A DNA stretch of 45,420 nucleotides from Verrucomicrobiota bacterium (lineage in GTDB: Bacteria > Verrucomicrobiota > Verrucomicrobiia > Limisphaerales > Fontisphaeraceae). Positions 45,014 to 45,420 of this stretch are shown in pieces. A program made the translations under genes and the position numbers. Within the stretch, counting starts at the first letter, position 1. Every line of letters starts with the position of its first letter. The stretch is taken from assembly GCA_037139415.1 (NCBI GenBank), contig JBAXGN010000043.1, forward strand, positions 1-45,420, given 5' to 3'. A model generated the notes under the pieces. It saw only the letters and a list, made by a program, of their open reading frames with translations, did not search any database and was not told the DNA's origin.

Positions 45014-45420
45014 ATGGATCGTTACGGGAACAGGGTTGCGGTTTTGGATATAATTCCGACCGGACAACAGGACGCGCTAACCAGCGCGCTCCCCGCCATT
45101 TCCCCCGCCCCCGCCCAAACCGTGGCGCGCCGGGATGGTTCATCCGGAAGAATCACCCTCCCAAAAAAATCATTCTTCGGGTTCTCTGACTCTCCCCGAC
45201 AGTCCTCCACGAGCAGTAGAGGGTTCTCTAAATCATTTCGCGGGTTCTCCAACACCCTTGGAGAGTTCTCCGAGACCCTTGGAGGATCCGCTAAATCATT
45301 TCGCGGGTTCTCCGAGACCGGTGGAGGGTTCTCCAACACTCTCCGAGGGTTCTCCGAGACCCGTGGAGGATCCGCCAAACCGTTCCGAGAGTTCTCCAAG
45401 ACTGGTGGAGGGTTCTCCAA
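45014..45420 (+). CDS. Heptapeptide-repeat protein, 5' part (array 2)
   Basis: An open frame begins at ATG 45014 with AAGGA five nt upstream and runs to the window edge (135 codons) without a stop. The first 60 residues are unique and end in LPKKSFFGFSDSPRQ. After that come heptads of 21 nt: GFSKSFR, GFSNTLG, EFSETLG, GGSAKSFR-like, GFSETRG and so on. Between units, codons change mainly in the third position (TTT/TTC, ACC/ACT, CTT/CTC), as expected for a coding repeat. The reverse strand is also open, so the reading direction rests on the start signals. No family is recognised; the C-terminus lies outside the window. Confidence 0.55.
   Translation, partial: MDRYGNRVAVLDIIPTGQQDALTSALPAISPAPAQTVARRDGSSGRITLPKKSFFGFSDSPRQSSTSSRGFSKSFRGFSNTLGEFSETLGGSAKSFRGFSETGGGFSNTLRGFSETRGGSAKPFREFSKTGGGFS
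45222..45420. repeat. 21-nt tandem repeat array 2
   Basis: Nine to ten 21-nt units with a GGGTTCTCC- or GGATCCGC-type start lie head to tail and continue past the window edge. The units resemble those of array 1 when array 1 is read leftward. Confidence 0.88.

Overview
The window is 45.4 kb of moderately GC-rich bacterial DNA. The gene content points to a Verrucomicrobiota-type (PVC superphylum) heterotroph that degrades polysaccharides, possibly a facultative or strict anaerobe. This is inferred from the mix of gene families, not from any marker gene. The families are a polysaccharide lyase family 11 enzyme, an S1 sulfatase, several Asp-box propeller proteins, a very large PQQ-propeller/methyltransferase/malectin protein, a flotillin/NfeD pair, a YlbF-family protein, a deoxyhypusine-synthase-like protein and REP-like intergenic palindromes. 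I saw no rRNA, tRNA or CRISPR array. Many starts have no strong Shine-Dalgarno sequence.

Layout. (1) 0.2-6.7 kb holds two small membrane proteins and a leftward set: a secreted Ala/Pro-rich protein, a YlbF-family protein, menG/ubiE, a secreted zincin-like peptidase and a GH74/VPS10-like propeller. Two kinds of palindromic repeat sit between these genes. (2) 7.1-15.3 kb is a rightward catabolic cluster: GntR/FCD regulator, MFS transporter, three sialidase-fold (Asp-box) secreted proteins and a uroporphyrinogen-decarboxylase-family protein. (3) 15.4-22.5 kb has a sulfatase-modifying-factor-like protein that lacks the catalytic cysteines, a 21-nt repeat array, a rhamnogalacturonan lyase, an arylsulfatase and a sugar isomerase/epimerase ending in a clear terminator. 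(4) 22.5-24.5 kb holds a leftward thioesterase, a small membrane protein and an outer-membrane barrel. (5) 24.6-31.5 kb is a tight rightward trio: the giant PQQ protein, RNase HIII and a TMTC-like membrane/TPR protein. (6) 31.7-33.8 kb has a decayed ATPase fragment with a Walker A motif, a perfect 16-bp palindrome and a secreted beta-helix protein. (7) 33.8-39.4 kb is a leftward six-gene Ech-type (group 4) [NiFe]-hydrogenase operon in the order A-B-C-D-E-F. Its small subunit is fused in frame to a GNAT acetyltransferase. (8) 40.0-43.3 kb has NfeD-like, flotillin and beta-carbonic anhydrase/GYF_2 genes. (9) 43.4-45.4 kb has a leftward deoxyhypusine-synthase-family gene with a terminator, then the start of a heptapeptide-repeat gene that runs off the right edge.

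Functionally, regions 2-3 read as uptake and breakdown of plant or algal acidic polysaccharide (rhamnogalacturonan, sulfated glycans and an unidentified sugar). The hydrogenase could couple reduced ferredoxin from fermentation to H2 release and an ion gradient. The most unusual items are the hydrogenase small subunit-acetyltransferase fusion and two related 21-nt/heptapeptide repeat arrays about 28 kb apart, one of which begins with a good ribosome-binding site and ATG.
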